Counted from the first letter of the stretch, positions 9,655 to 18,886 are shown. The stretch: DNA of 64,000 nucleotides from Stenotrophomonas sp. 364 (GCF_009832905.1 NZ_CP047135.1:1218001-1282000), one strand, 5' to 3'. A program made the numbers and translations. The notes: generated from the letters alone by a model not told the origin.

Positions 9655-10383
9655 ATGGAGACTCTCAATCCGATGCATCGACTGCTGATCGTCGACGACG
9701 ACAACGACATCCGCCAGCTGCTGGCCGAACAGCTGGGCCGTGCCGGCTACCAGGTGAGCACGGCCAGCGATGGCCATGGCATGCGCCAGGTACTCGAACG
9801 CGAGCACGTGGACCTGATCGTGCTCGACCTCAACCTGCCGCGTGAAGACGGGCTTACCCTGTGCCGCGACCTGCGCGCGCGCTCCAATACGCCGGTGATC
9901 ATGCTCACCGCACGCAGCGAGCCGATCGACCGCGTGCTGGGCCTGGAGATGGGCGCCGACGATTACCTGGGCAAGCCGTTCGAACCGCGCGAACTGCTGG
10001 CGCGCATCCGCAACGTGCTGCGTCGCACCGAAGCGCTGCCGGCCAACCTGGAGCCGCTGGCCATCCGCCGCGCCCGGTTCTCGCACTGGATCTTCGACCT
10101 GGAGCATCGCCACCTGCTCGATCCCGATGGCCGTGTGGTGGTGCTGTCCGGGGCGGAGTTCCGGCTGCTGCGGGTGTTTGTCGGGCATGCCAACAAGGTG
10201 TTGTCTCGCGAGCAGCTGGTGGCGCTGAGCAGCGGCCGCAGCTATGAATCGCAGGACCGCGCGATCGACCTGCAGGTGAGCCGGCTGCGCAACAAGCTGG
10301 CCGACGACGGCGGCAGCGACGGATTGATCAAGACCGTGCGCAACGAAGGGTATGTGCTGGCCACGGCAGTGACCCTGGAATGA
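9655..10383 (+). CDS. macR: OmpR-family response regulator (MacR-like)
   Basis: This 242-residue regulator has a receiver domain (acidic pair D14/D15, phospho-acceptor D58 in VLDLNLP, lysine in LGKPF) and a C-terminal winged helix ending in QDRAIDLQVSRLRNKL and TVRNEGYVLA, typical of OmpR/PhoB. It is transcribed divergently from macABC and directly coupled to a sensor kinase (4-bp overlap), so it may control the pump. A two-component pair next to macABC has been named MacRS in S. maltophilia; the symbol rests on this location. ATG 9655 has AGGGGA about 10 bases upstream; ATG 9673 is an alternative start. Confidence 0.9.
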   Translation: METLNPMHRLLIVDDDNDIRQLLAEQLGRAGYQVSTASDGHGMRQVLEREHVDLIVLDLNLPREDGLTLCRDLRARSNTPVIMLTARSEPIDRVLGLEMGADDYLGKPFEPRELLARIRNVLRRTEALPANLEPLAIRRARFSHWIFDLEHRHLLDPDGRVVVLSGAEFRLLRVFVGHANKVLSREQLVALSSGRSYESQDRAIDLQVSRLRNKLADDGGSDGLIKTVRNEGYVLATAVTLE

Positions 10384-11783
10384 ATCGCCTGCGCCGCTTC
10401 TTCGCCTCGATGGTGGGGCGCCTGTTCGTGATCCTGCTGCTGGGCATGAGCGTGGCCGCGATCGGCGCGACCATGCTGGCCAGCTCAAAGCGCCAGCAGG
10501 AGTTCGAGCGGCAGAACCTCAACCGCATCGCCGACCGCCTGCAGGGTTACGTCAACCTGCTCGATGGCAACCCCGAGCTGCGCGACCGCCTGCTCGACAG
10601 CGGCGGCCCCAGCGTGCGGCGCTTGCCACCGGGCGCCCGGGTAGGGCGACCGGACGCGGCCTTGATGGAGGTGCTGGACGACCGCCCCGGGGCGGTGTCG
10701 AGCAGCCAGGTGGCCTTCACCTCGTTCCGTTCCTGCCTGCCGACATTGCCCGAACTGCCGCACCCGAAGAAGCCGCGCAACGGCCCGCCGCGTGAACGCG
10801 ACCCGGCCTTCATTCCACCCCGCTGCCGCATGGTGTCGCTTCGCCTGAGCGACGGCACGCCGCTGCAGCTGGCGCTGGATTCACCGGCGGTCGCGCACAA
10901 CGGCATCCTGGCGGTGGACCCGCTGTTCCTGACCCTGCTGGTGCTGGCCATCGCGGTGCTGGCCTATATCGTGGCGCGCATGGCCAGCGCGCCGCTGCAG
11001 CGCCTGGCCGCCGCCGCGGCTGCACTGGGCGATGACCTGCAGGGCGCGCCGATGCCGGTGACCGGGCCACTGGAAGTACGCCGCGCTGCGGAAGCCTTCA
11101 ATGCCATGCAGAAGCGATTGCAGCGCCATCTGGGCGAGCGCACCCAGATGCTGGCCGCCATCACCCATGACCTGCAGACCCCGGTCACCCGGCTGCGCCT
11201 GCGCCTGGAGAACGTGGCCGATGAGACGCTGCGCGAACGTCTGGTGGGCGACCTGGCCGCGATGCAGGCCCTGATCCGCGAAGGCCTGGAGCTGGCGCGC
11301 AGTGCCGAGAGTGCCGAACAACGCGCGGCGCTGGACCTGGACTCGCTGCTGGAGAGCATCGTCGAGGATGCGGTGGAAGCCGGCGCCGACGTGCGTTTCG
11401 ACAAGCCCAGTGGCGCGGTGCTGATGCTTCGTCCGCTGGCCATGCACCGGCTGTTCTCCAACCTGGTGGACAACGCGGTGACCTACGGCCAATCGGCCCG
11501 GGTCAGCGTGGAGCAGGATGCCGAGCGGGTGGTGGTGCGCATCCGCGACAGTGGACCCGGCCTGGACGGGGACGAACTGGAGGCGGTGTTCGACCCGTTC
11601 GTGCGACTGGAGACCTCGCGCTCGCGTGAAACCGGCGGCGCCGGCCTGGGCCTGACCATTGCCCGCGCGCTCGCCGAGAAGGACGGCGCGTGGCTGGTGC
11701 TGCGCAACCATCCGCAGGGCGGGCTGGAGGCGGTGGTGGAGTGGCCGGCCAGCCTGCGCGCAGCGGGCAGCCGCGGGGGCTGA
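10380..11783 (+). CDS. macS: Membrane sensor histidine kinase (MacS-like)
   Basis: The 467-residue sensor kinase has an N-terminal membrane helix (residues 12-33) and a periplasmic sensor of about 145 residues rich in proline and arginine. A second helix (PLFLTLLVLAIAVLAYIVA) leads into HAMP, a HisKA domain with H263 in ITHDLQTPV, and an HATPase domain with N-box VDNAVTYG and G-boxes RDSGPGLDGDE and GGAGLGLTIA. It is translationally coupled to the response regulator. The periplasmic part has two widely spaced cysteines (SCLPTLP and PPRCRMV) that could form a disulfide; this is inferred only. Confidence 0.92.
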   Translation: MNRLRRFFASMVGRLFVILLLGMSVAAIGATMLASSKRQQEFERQNLNRIADRLQGYVNLLDGNPELRDRLLDSGGPSVRRLPPGARVGRPDAALMEVLDDRPGAVSSSQVAFTSFRSCLPTLPELPHPKKPRNGPPRERDPAFIPPRCRMVSLRLSDGTPLQLALDSPAVAHNGILAVDPLFLTLLVLAIAVLAYIVARMASAPLQRLAAAAAALGDDLQGAPMPVTGPLEVRRAAEAFNAMQKRLQRHLGERTQMLAAITHDLQTPVTRLRLRLENVADETLRERLVGDLAAMQALIREGLELARSAESAEQRAALDLDSLLESIVEDAVEAGADVRFDKPSGAVLMLRPLAMHRLFSNLVDNAVTYGQSARVSVEQDAERVVVRIRDSGPGLDGDELEAVFDPFVRLETSRSRETGGAGLGLTIARALAEKDGAWLVLRNHPQGGLEAVVEWPASLRAAGSRGG

Positions 11784-11930
11784 GCGGTCTCGACACAAAG
11801 TGCTGCGGTTTTGCCTACTATGGGCAACCCCACCGCTTTCTCCCGCATGAGCGCGCCTTTGCCTGTCGGTTGCCATCCCGGTGCATCGCCGCCCGTCCCG
11901 CTGTTTCGTTCCCCTGGCCGGTCCTGACGG

Positions 11931-14900
11931 ATGAGCCAAGGGGGGCGTGGTAGCCGGTGGCGGCCGGTACAACTGAACGTTATTCGACGCCTGGGCGCCG
12001 CCTTGCTGTGGCTGTGCCTGTGCGGGGTGTTGTCGTGGCCGCTGGCGGCCCAGGACGGACCACCGCCACTGCGCGACTACGCCATCGACGTATGGACTTC
12101 GCGCAATGGCCTGCCGCACAACTCGCTGCGCGACATCGCCCAGACCCCCGAAGGCCACCTGTGGTTCGCCACCTGGGAAGGGCTGGTGCGCTACAACGGG
12201 CTGGATTTCACTGTGTTCGACCGCAGTACCCGGCCGGGCCTGCGCGACAACGGCGTGGGTGCGCTGCTGGTCGACCGTAGTGGTGCGCTGTGGATCAGCG
12301 ATTCGCGCGGGAACGTGACCCGGCGCGGCAGCGACGGGCGCTGGCAGGTCTACGAACACCAGGCCGGCACCCCGCAGGTGCTGATCCAGGCGATGCAGAT
12401 GGACAGCCATGGCCGCCTGTGGCTGCTCTACGAAGGGCAGGGGATCGGCAGCCTGGTTCCGGACGGCGGCATCCAGTACCAGCCGCACCCGCCCGAGGTG
12501 CCGATGGCGATGAGCTTCACCAAGCTGGTGGTGGATGCGCAGGATCGGGTCTGGGTAGGCACCCTGGACGGGCTGGTGGTGCGCGACACCGACGGTGTAC
12601 TGCGCCGCGCGCCGGACAGCTTCGGGCTGGGGCGCGGCCTGGTCTGGCCCTACCGCGGGCCGGACGGCGTGATGTGGATCGTGGCCTCCGAGCGCATCTA
12701 CCGCATGCAGGACGGTGTGCCGCAGCTGCAGCACCGCCTGCCGGGCGTCATGCACATCACCGCGATGCTGCAGGACCGCCATGGCGACCTGTGGCTGGGC
12801 ACCGAGAACCAGGGCCTGCTGCGCCTGTCGCGGCATGGCCTGGAGCGCCTGCCCACCGGGCTGTCGCTGCCCGGCGGGCGCGTTGTGAGCCTGCGCGAGG
12901 ACGCCGAAGGCAGCATCTGGGTGGGCGCCAACGGCGGCCTGTACCGGCTGCGCGAAACCTTGTTCAGCAGCTTCACCGAACGCGACGGGCTCAGCGGCGA
13001 CTACATCCGCACGGTGTTGGAGGACCAGCGGCGGCAGGTGTGGATCGGCAGTGCCAGCGGCCTGGACCGGCGCGATGCGCAGGGCCGGTTCTCACCGGTG
13101 ACCCTGCGCAACAGCGGCGGCAAGACGCCGTCGGTGCTCAGCCTGGCCCAGGGCCACGATGGCGACCTGTGGGTCGGCACGTTTGGCGACGGGGTGTTCC
13201 GGCTGGATGCCCAAGGCCGCACGCTGCGCAACTACGGCACTGCCGACGGCCTGCCCGGCGGCAACATCCGCGCCATCAGCGTCGATCGCGCCGGGGTGGT
13301 GTGGGCCGGTACCCAGAAGGGCGTGGTGCGCATCGACGGCCACGGGGTGGAAGTGCCGCGCGTGCCGGGCATGCCGGGGGGGCTGATCACCGCCCTGGCG
13401 CACGATGCCGAGGGCGCGCTGTGGATCGGGACCATCGAAGGCATCCGCGTGCTGCGCGGCAACCGCGTGCAAAGCATCGATCTTGCCCCACTGGGTGGCG
13501 GCCGCAGCGTGTTCGGCTTCCAGCAGGTCGGCGACGCGATGTGGGTCAGCAGCGACCGTGGCCTGTACCGCTGGCAGGACGGCCGCCTGGCACGGGTCGG
13601 GCTGGAGCAGGGCATGCCGGTGGACACCGTGTTCCAGCTGGTGCCCGACCGCATCGGCAACGTGTGGATCAGCAGCAACCGCGGCGTGCTGCGCACCGAC
13701 ATGGCCATGCTCAACGACGTGGCCGATGGCCGCACCGCGCGAATCGAGGTGGAGCACTACAACGAGATCGACGGCATGGCCAACTCGCAGGCCAACGGCA
13801 GTTCCGGGCCGTCTGCGATCCTGCGCCAGGACGGCACGTTCTGGGTGGTGACCGCAGGGGGCCTGAGCACGGTCGACCCGCTGCGCCTGCAGCGCTTCCG
13901 CGAGCGGCTGGCGCCGCCGGCGGTGATCGAAAGCGTGCAGGTCGATGGCAAGCCGCTGCACTGGCAGGGCGCCAACCACAACAGTATTCCCGGTGGACGT
14001 CGGCTCAGCGTGAGCTATGTCGGCCTGAGCTATTTGATGTCCGAACGGATCCGCTACCGTACCCGGCTGACCGGCCTGGACAAGGGCTGGATCGAGCGCG
14101 GCCAACAGCGCAGCGTGGAGTTCATCGGTCTGCCGCCGGGTGATTACACCCTGCACGTGTCCGCCGCGCACCCCGGTGGCAGCTGGAGCGACAGCGAGGC
14201 GGTGTGGGACTTCACCGTTGAACCGTTCCTGTGGCAGCGCCGCAGCGTACAGGCGGTGGCCGCGCTGCTGCTGTTGGGCGGTCTGATCGCGCTGTACCTG
14301 TACCTGATCCACCGCTACAAGGCCAGCAACGTGCGCCTGGCGCAGAAGGTGGACGAAGCTACCCGCGACCTGCAGGCGCAGACGGTGAACCTGCAGGCGT
14401 TGAACCAGGAAAAGACCGAACTGGCCGACCGTCTGGCGGTGCAGGCCGAGCAGTTCGGCCGCCAGGCACGCGAGGATGCACTGACCGGGCTGCCCAACCG
14501 GCGCGCCTTCGATGAAGCACTGGCGCGCGACTTCGCCCGTTCCCAGCGCAGTGGCCATCCGTTGTGCCTGGTGGTGCTGGACATCGACCACTTCAAGGAA
14601 GTGAATGACCAGCACAGTCACAGCGTGGGCGACGTGGTGCTGGTGGAAGTGGCCCGCGTGATCGCCTCGGCCTGCCGCGATTCGGACATGCCCGCGCGTA
14701 CCGGCGGCGAAGAGTTCACGCTGCTGCTCAACGACACCCGCCTGGCCGAAGCGGCGCAGGTATGCGCGCGCCTGCGCGGGCTGTTCCATGACCACCCGGA
14801 CTGGGCCGGCGTGCCGGGCCTGAAGGTGACCTTCAGCGCGGGCCTGGTGGAACTGGATGCCGCCGACCGCACCCCGATGCTGCTCTACCAGCGCGCCGAC

Positions 14901-14954
14901 CGCGCGCTGTACCGCGCCAAGAGCGAAGGCCGCGACCGCACCGCCATCGGGTAG
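11931..14954 (+). CDS. Two-component-propeller (Reg_prop/Y_Y_Y) diguanylate cyclase
   Basis: This 1007-residue protein has an N-terminal signal sequence (about residues 18-40, ending PLAAQ). Two seven-bladed propellers follow, built of Reg_prop repeats with recurring LWxGT-like segments (LWLGTENQGL, LWVGTFGDGV, LWIGTIEGI). Next come a Y_Y_Y domain, one membrane helix near residues 775-800, a coiled coil, and a GGDEF domain with active motif GGEEF at 925-929. An intact inhibitory site R916-D-S-D919 is five residues upstream. It is probably an active, feedback-inhibited c-di-GMP synthase sensing a periplasmic ligand. It lies 147 bp after the kinase and may be separately transcribed. Confidence 0.9.
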   Translation: MSQGGRGSRWRPVQLNVIRRLGAALLWLCLCGVLSWPLAAQDGPPPLRDYAIDVWTSRNGLPHNSLRDIAQTPEGHLWFATWEGLVRYNGLDFTVFDRSTRPGLRDNGVGALLVDRSGALWISDSRGNVTRRGSDGRWQVYEHQAGTPQVLIQAMQMDSHGRLWLLYEGQGIGSLVPDGGIQYQPHPPEVPMAMSFTKLVVDAQDRVWVGTLDGLVVRDTDGVLRRAPDSFGLGRGLVWPYRGPDGVMWIVASERIYRMQDGVPQLQHRLPGVMHITAMLQDRHGDLWLGTENQGLLRLSRHGLERLPTGLSLPGGRVVSLREDAEGSIWVGANGGLYRLRETLFSSFTERDGLSGDYIRTVLEDQRRQVWIGSASGLDRRDAQGRFSPVTLRNSGGKTPSVLSLAQGHDGDLWVGTFGDGVFRLDAQGRTLRNYGTADGLPGGNIRAISVDRAGVVWAGTQKGVVRIDGHGVEVPRVPGMPGGLITALAHDAEGALWIGTIEGIRVLRGNRVQSIDLAPLGGGRSVFGFQQVGDAMWVSSDRGLYRWQDGRLARVGLEQGMPVDTVFQLVPDRIGNVWISSNRGVLRTDMAMLNDVADGRTARIEVEHYNEIDGMANSQANGSSGPSAILRQDGTFWVVTAGGLSTVDPLRLQRFRERLAPPAVIESVQVDGKPLHWQGANHNSIPGGRRLSVSYVGLSYLMSERIRYRTRLTGLDKGWIERGQQRSVEFIGLPPGDYTLHVSAAHPGGSWSDSEAVWDFTVEPFLWQRRSVQAVAALLLLGGLIALYLYLIHRYKASNVRLAQKVDEATRDLQAQTVNLQALNQEKTELADRLAVQAEQFGRQAREDALTGLPNRRAFDEALARDFARSQRSGHPLCLVVLDIDHFKEVNDQHSHSVGDVVLVEVARVIASACRDSDMPARTGGEEFTLLLNDTRLAEAAQVCARLRGLFHDHPDWAGVPGLKVTFSAGLVELDAADRTPMLLYQRADRALYRAKSEGRDRTAIG

Positions 14955-15069
14955 AGCCGACCGTTGGTCAACCGCACGCACGCCACACCGCGTGCGGCCG
15001 ACCAACGGTCGGCGCTACCTTCGGGGGGTGTCGGGTGCGGAAACGCAGCCGACCAACGGTCGGCTATAC
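14951..15069. repeat. Three SMAG-type palindromes
   Basis: A GTAGAGCCGACCGTTGGTC half (14951-14969) overlaps the stop of the propeller cyclase gene. Complete copies in inverse orientation lie at 14997-15018 (ending GGTCGGCGCTAC) and 15048-15069 (ending GGTCGGCTATAC). They fill the gap between two convergent genes. Confidence 0.85.
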
Positions 15070-15080
15070 GGTTCCGGGGG

Positions 15081-15731
15081 TTACCGCGGCCAGGCGTTGG
15101 CGATGGTGCAGAACAGCTTGGCGGTCTGCTCGGTGTCGTACACCGCGCTGTGCGCTTCGTCGGCGTCCCAGCCCAGTCCCGCGGCGGCGGCGGCGCGGGC
15201 GAGGACGGTCTGGCCGTACGCGATGCCGGCCATGGTGACGGTGTCGAACACGCTGAAGGGATGGAACGGGTTGCGCTTGTGGCCCACCCGGTTCACCGCG
15301 GCGTTGACGAAGCCCAGGTCGAAGTGCGCGTTGTGCCCGACCAGGATCGCGCGCTGGCAGCCGTACTTCTTCACCGCCGCACGCACCGGCGCGAAGATAT
15401 GGTCCAGCGCGTCCTTCTCGGACTTGGCCAGACGGAACGGGTGATCGAGGATGATGCCGGTGATTTCCAGCGACTTCGGGTCGATCTCCAGGCCTTCGGC
15501 CGGGATCACGTGCGCGCTGGCCGTCTGGCCGGGATACAGCAGCCCGTTCTCATCCATCTCGATCGGCACCGCGGCGATTTCGAGCAGCGCGTTGCGGTTG
15601 CAGTCGAAGCCACCGGTCTCCACGTCGATCACTACCGGCAGGAAGCCGCGGAAGCGCTGGGCCATGGCCAGGTTCACTGCCGGGGCAGCAGGCGCCGGAG
15701 CGGCGGTGGGGGGCAAGGCGGCATCTGTCAT
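15081..15731 (-). CDS. rnt: Ribonuclease T
   Basis: RNase T is a DEDDh 3'-5' exonuclease that trims tRNA ends and other small RNAs. The 216 residues include an alanine/proline-rich N-terminus of about 25 residues. The exonuclease motifs are D36/E38 in [21 protein letters not shown], and [11 protein letters not shown], which carries the catalytic histidine and last aspartate. The central region [15 protein letters not shown] is typical of RNase T rather than DnaQ. Length matches the family (about 215). ATG 15731 is the only reasonable start. Confidence 0.95.
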   Translation of the reverse strand: MTDAALPPTAAPAPAAPAVNLAMAQRFRGFLPVVIDVETGGFDCNRNALLEIAAVPIEMDENGLLYPGQTASAHVIPAEGLEIDPKSLEITGIILDHPFRLAKSEKDALDHIFAPVRAAVKKYGCQRAILVGHNAHFDLGFVNAAVNRVGHKRNPFHPFSVFDTVTMAGIAYGQTVLARAAAAAGLGWDADEAHSAVYDTEQTAKLFCTIANAWPR

Positions 15732-15771
15732 GCGGGGATTCTAGCAGAGGGGGCCTGTACGTCCCCCGCGC

Positions 15772-16281
15772 TCAGGCCAGTGCAGGCGTGCGCGCCAGGC
15801 AACGCTGGAGCAGGCGGTCCAGGCTCAATGGGCCGGCCCCCTGCAGGGCCAGCGGCAGCAGCATGGCCATGAACAGCACCGGCAGCTTGAAGTTGCCAAA
15901 GCCCTGGTCGGTGATGGCATAGCCCATCGCCAGCTCGCCCAGCCCGTCCCAGTGCATGGGCCAATGCACGGCGGCGGTGGCCACCACGGTCAACACCAGC
16001 AGGCTGCTGGCGGCCATGCGCGTGCCCAGGCCGACCAGCAGGCAGGCCGCGCCCACCAGCTCGAACCACGTGGCCAGCTGCCAGTTGACGCTGGCCGGCA
16101 CCTGGTCGAAGGGAAACGGGAACGCCTGCTGCAGGTCGCCGAACCAGTTGCTGCCGTGCAGTTTCTCGCGGCCGGATTCGAAATACTCCCAGGCCATCAG
16201 CAGGCGCAGGCCCAGCGGGGCAATCCACGGGCCGAGCGGGTCCAGCCGGCTGCGCAGGGCGGCCAGGTACGGTGTCTTCAT
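15772..16281 (-). CDS. bufD: DoxX-family membrane protein (BufD/HvfD-like)
   Basis: The 169 residues form four predicted membrane helices of the DoxX/terminal-oxidase-like family, with the family segment [18 protein letters not shown] after the first helix. It is the last gene of bufA-bufB-bufC-bufD, 23 bp after bufC. In related clusters (HvfABCD, bufferins) a DoxX protein is the usual fourth member, but its biochemical role is not established. The symbol is given by position and family only. Confidence 0.88.
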   Translation of the reverse strand: MKTPYLAALRSRLDPLGPWIAPLGLRLLMAWEYFESGREKLHGSNWFGDLQQAFPFPFDQVPASVNWQLATWFELVGAACLLVGLGTRMAASSLLVLTVVATAAVHWPMHWDGLGELAMGYAITDQGFGNFKLPVLFMAMLLPLALQGAGPLSLDRLLQRCLARTPALA

Positions 16282-16304
16282 CGATGACGTCCTTTGTGGG
16301 GGGA

Positions 16305-17060
16305 TCAGGAAGCGGGAGCGGCCAGGCCGATCACGCCGCTGCCGAGGAACTGGTGCAGCAACGCCGCGCCGGAGGTGAGCAGCGCATCAGCGTCCAGGCC
16401 GTGGGCCAGGGCAAGCTGCTGCAGGTGCCACGTGCCGGTATGGCCGGGCTGCTGGCCGATCTGCTCCAGCACCTGCGCGGCCATCGGGCTGATGGACGCA
16501 AACCGGACCTGCCCGTCCGGGTCACGCCGCACCAGCAGCCCGGTGGGGGCGTCGCCGGGCGCGGGGGGAGCGTCGTCGCTGCCCAGCCGGTGCACCGGCC
16601 AGTGGTACAGCAGCGGCCACGCCAGCGGCGAACGCTGCAATGGGGCGTGCATCGGGTCCAGCCCGGGCGTGGCCGGCAGCGGTCGGGCATCCAGCTGGTA
16701 CAGCGCGGTTTCCACCCACTCGTAGTGGGCCAGTTCGGCCAGCGCGGGGTGCGGCAGCGTCGGCTGGACCTGCAGCCACTGCACGAACTCGGCGGCCAGT
16801 TCGGTGAACAACGGAGTCTGCGCGCGGTGTCCGGCCACGAAGCGGCGCACCAGTACGGTCCATTCGGGATCGCCAAGCAGCTGCACGCAGACCGGAAAAC
16901 CGGTGCCTAGCAGGCCCAGGATGTTGTTGAACACCAGCCGGCGGTAGACCGCCAGCCGACGTGCATCCAGGCCGGCGGGCGAGGCAACGTGTGCCGGGTC
17001 GCGCAGGTGGCTGGTGAGTGCCCGCTGCTGGGCGTGCAGGCGGGCCGGGGCGTCAGTCAC
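16305..17060 (-). CDS. bufC: DUF2063 partner protein of an MNIO enzyme (BufC/HvfC-like)
   Basis: This 251-residue protein has an N-terminal DUF2063 domain ([25 protein letters not shown], then [12 protein letters not shown]) and a variable C-terminal winged-helix-like part ([20 protein letters not shown]). DUF2063 proteins act with DUF692 oxidases, binding the precursor peptide and helping the enzyme. The GTG start overlaps the bufB stop by 8 bp, so the two products are probably made in equal amounts. The only obvious alternative reading of the domain, a plain DNA-binding regulator, is contradicted by this context. Confidence 0.9.
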   Translation of the reverse strand: MTDAPARLHAQQRALTSHLRDPAHVASPAGLDARRLAVYRRLVFNNILGLLGTGFPVCVQLLGDPEWTVLVRRFVAGHRAQTPLFTELAAEFVQWLQVQPTLPHPALAELAHYEWVETALYQLDARPLPATPGLDPMHAPLQRSPLAWPLLYHWPVHRLGSDDAPPAPGDAPTGLLVRRDPDGQVRFASISPMAAQVLEQIGQQPGHTGTWHLQQLALAHGLDADALLTSGAALLHQFLGSGVIGLAAPAS

Positions 17061-17925
17061 GGTCGGCTCCGGCGTGCGCGGCCATCAGCTGGCGGATGGT
17101 GCGCAGTTCGTCGCGCAGTTCGGGGTAGGGCGGGAAGTTGAAGTCGCGTTCGAGCAGGGTGGGGCGTGCACCGATGCGCGCGTAGGTGCGGGCCAGCAGG
17201 TCCCAGACCGGGTCGATCACGGCGCTGCCGTGGGTGTCGATTTTCAGGTCCTCGGCCTCGTCCAGGTGGCCGGCCACGTGCAGGCAGACGATGCGCTGGG
17301 CGGGCACTCCGGCGATGAATGCGTCGGCGTCGTAGCCGTGGTTGCAGGCGTTGACGTAGACGTTGTTGACGTCGAGCAGCAGGTCGCAATCGGCTTCGGC
17401 GAGCACGGCGTTGGTGAAGGCCAGTTCGTCCATGGCCGGTTCGGGGGCGAGGTAGTAGGAGACGTTTTCCACCGCGATGCGCCGGCCCAGGAGATCCTGT
17501 ACGCGGGCGATGCGTGCGGCGGTGTGGTGCACGGCTTCGTCGGTGAAGGGGATGGGCAGCAGGTCGTAGAGGTGGCCATCGTCGCTGCAGTAGCTGAGGT
17601 GTTCGCTGTAGAGCGGTACCCGGTGCTGGTCGAGGAAGCGGCCGACCTGTTCAAGCAGGTGGGTATCCAGTGGCGCGGTGCTGCCCAGCGACAGGGACAG
17701 GCCGTGGCAGCTGAGCGGGTAGCGTTGGGCGAGGTCGGCCAGGGCGTCGGCGGCGGGGCCGCCCACGCCGATCCAGTTTTCCGGCGCGCATTCGAGGAAG
17801 TCGAGGTCGCCGGCCGGGGCATCGCGCAGGGTCTGCAGCAGTGCGCGGCGCAGGCCCAGTCCGGTCGCCGCCGCAGGCAGCGGCGACCGGTGGCTGCCCG
17901 GGGCGATGGGGTCAGTGCTTGGCAC
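17053..17925 (-). CDS. bufB: DUF692 multinuclear iron oxidase (MNIO; BufB/HvfB-like)
   Basis: DUF692 enzymes (MbnB family) are TIM-barrel oxidases with two or three irons that convert peptide cysteines into heterocycles or thioamides. The 290 residues contain family landmarks [67 protein letters not shown] and ERDFNFPP, which supply the conserved His/Glu/Asp/Asn ligands. The frame extends upstream through the bufA repeats out of frame with that gene, so GTG 17925, overlapping the bufA stop by 14 bp with GAAGG nearby, is chosen. It presumably modifies the EGKCG cysteines of BufA. Confidence 0.9.
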   Translation of the reverse strand: MPSTDPIAPGSHRSPLPAAATGLGLRRALLQTLRDAPAGDLDFLECAPENWIGVGGPAADALADLAQRYPLSCHGLSLSLGSTAPLDTHLLEQVGRFLDQHRVPLYSEHLSYCSDDGHLYDLLPIPFTDEAVHHTAARIARVQDLLGRRIAVENVSYYLAPEPAMDELAFTNAVLAEADCDLLLDVNNVYVNACNHGYDADAFIAGVPAQRIVCLHVAGHLDEAEDLKIDTHGSAVIDPVWDLLARTYARIGARPTLLERDFNFPPYPELRDELRTIRQLMAAHAGADRD

Positions 17926-18289
17926 CGCACTTGCCTTCGCCGCACTTGCCTTCGGCGGTCTTCTTGTCGCCGGCGGTCTTGGTTTTGGCGTCGGTGGCCT
18001 TGCCTTTGTCGGCGCCGCACTTGCCTTCGCCACACTTGCCTTCTGCGGTCTTTGCACCGGTTGCGGTGGCCGTTTTGCCAGCGGCCTGGGTGCCGGCCTT
18101 GTCGCCGTGGGCGCCACACTTGCCTTCACCGCACTTGCCTTCGGCGGCCTTGGTCGCGGCCTGTCCTGCAACGAGGTAGCCCTGGGCCAGGTCGGTAATG
18201 CTCAAGGCAGACGCCGACGCGGTGACGCCGAGGCCGGCGGCGAGCGCGGTGGCAGCCAGCAGGGACAGCGAACGGGTGGGGTTGCTCAT
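17912..18289 (-). CDS. bufA: Cysteine-motif RiPP precursor (BufA/HvfA-like, DUF2282 type)
   Basis: This 125-residue exported peptide has a Sec signal (residues 1 to about 29, ending ASASA). Its mature part has six EGKCG motifs arranged as three [10 protein letters not shown] doublets, separated by lysine/threonine/alanine-rich linkers and ending GAKH. All six cysteines are in these motifs. In bufferins and oxazolins, MNIO enzymes modify the EGKCG cysteine and the product binds copper. AAGGAG lies 9 bases before ATG 18289; the upstream extension of the frame is not needed. The DNA of the three doublets is nearly identical, suggesting recent internal duplication. No metal-responsive operator was recognised upstream. 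Confidence 0.9.
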   Translation of the reverse strand: MSNPTRSLSLLAATALAAGLGVTASASALSITDLAQGYLVAGQAATKAAEGKCGEGKCGAHGDKAGTQAAGKTATATGAKTAEGKCGEGKCGADKGKATDAKTKTAGDKKTAEGKCGEGKCGAKH

Positions 18290-18509
18290 CGGGTGGTGCT
18301 CCTTGGTATGGGCCGGGGCCCGGGATGGCTGCGTGGGGGCAGCAGGTGCGGCCATGGTGGGCCGGCCCGGCTCAACGAATCCTCACACAGGATTCAATGT
18401 TTCGTGAAGTGTGGGGTGGGTGTTTTTCTTTTTTGAAGCGAAAAGCCAGAGCTGGAGCAACAGCAACTGCAACAGCAACAGCCGAGGGTGCGGGCGTGCC
18501 TGGCTTGGC

Positions 18510-18819
18510 GGGTACGGGTGGGTTGGCGGGACACGCCGCAAGTACGTCCGTGTAGGCTCGTGAGCGCCATCCATGGCGCCCAACGGTCCCGCCAACCCAC
18601 CCGTACCCACCTATGACAGTGAGTCGGGTGGCCACGAAGGAGCAGAGCACTTAGTCCGTGCCGTTGTAGCTTTGCGGTGCTTCGCCTTGCCATGGCTGCC
18701 AGTCAAGTGTCGAGGGTGGGGGTGTGTGGGTTCGCGGGACCCTGAGCCGCATGGATGCGGCGACGGAGCCTACAAGGACGTACTTGCGGCGTGTCCTGCG
18801 AACCCACACAGCTCCACCC
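18510..18819. repeat. Composite hairpin element, copy 1
   Basis: Two long hairpins lie in opposite orientation. The first (18510-18608) has 23-bp perfect arms containing GTGGGTTGGCGGGAC around an inner palindrome GGCGCCATCCATGGCGCC-like segment. The second (about 18714-18819) has arms with GTGGGTTCGCGGGAC and one core mismatch, around GCCGCATGGATGCGGC. Both inner parts share GAGCCTACA and GTACTTGCGGCGT. A (GCAACA)n stretch (18459-18480) precedes it. The whole gap 18290-18886 between bufA and the phoU terminator holds this element and flanks but no convincing gene. The motif is distinct from the SMAG palindromes. Confidence 0.85.
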
Positions 18820-18886
18820 AGCTCAGGTCAAGCAGAAGACTGCAGCTGTTGAGCTCCATCTTTGGCAGTTACGGAGACCCGAAACG

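Noticed and set aside
17926-18171. Proline/lysine-rich N-terminal extension of bufB
   Set aside because: This is the bufA repeat region read out of frame; DUF692 homology begins only after GTG 17925.
18459-18480. (GCAACA)n tracts before composite elements 1 and 3, considered as CRISPR or coding repeats
   Set aside because: Unit is 6 bp with few copies and no spacers; it is a microsatellite flanking the hairpin element.
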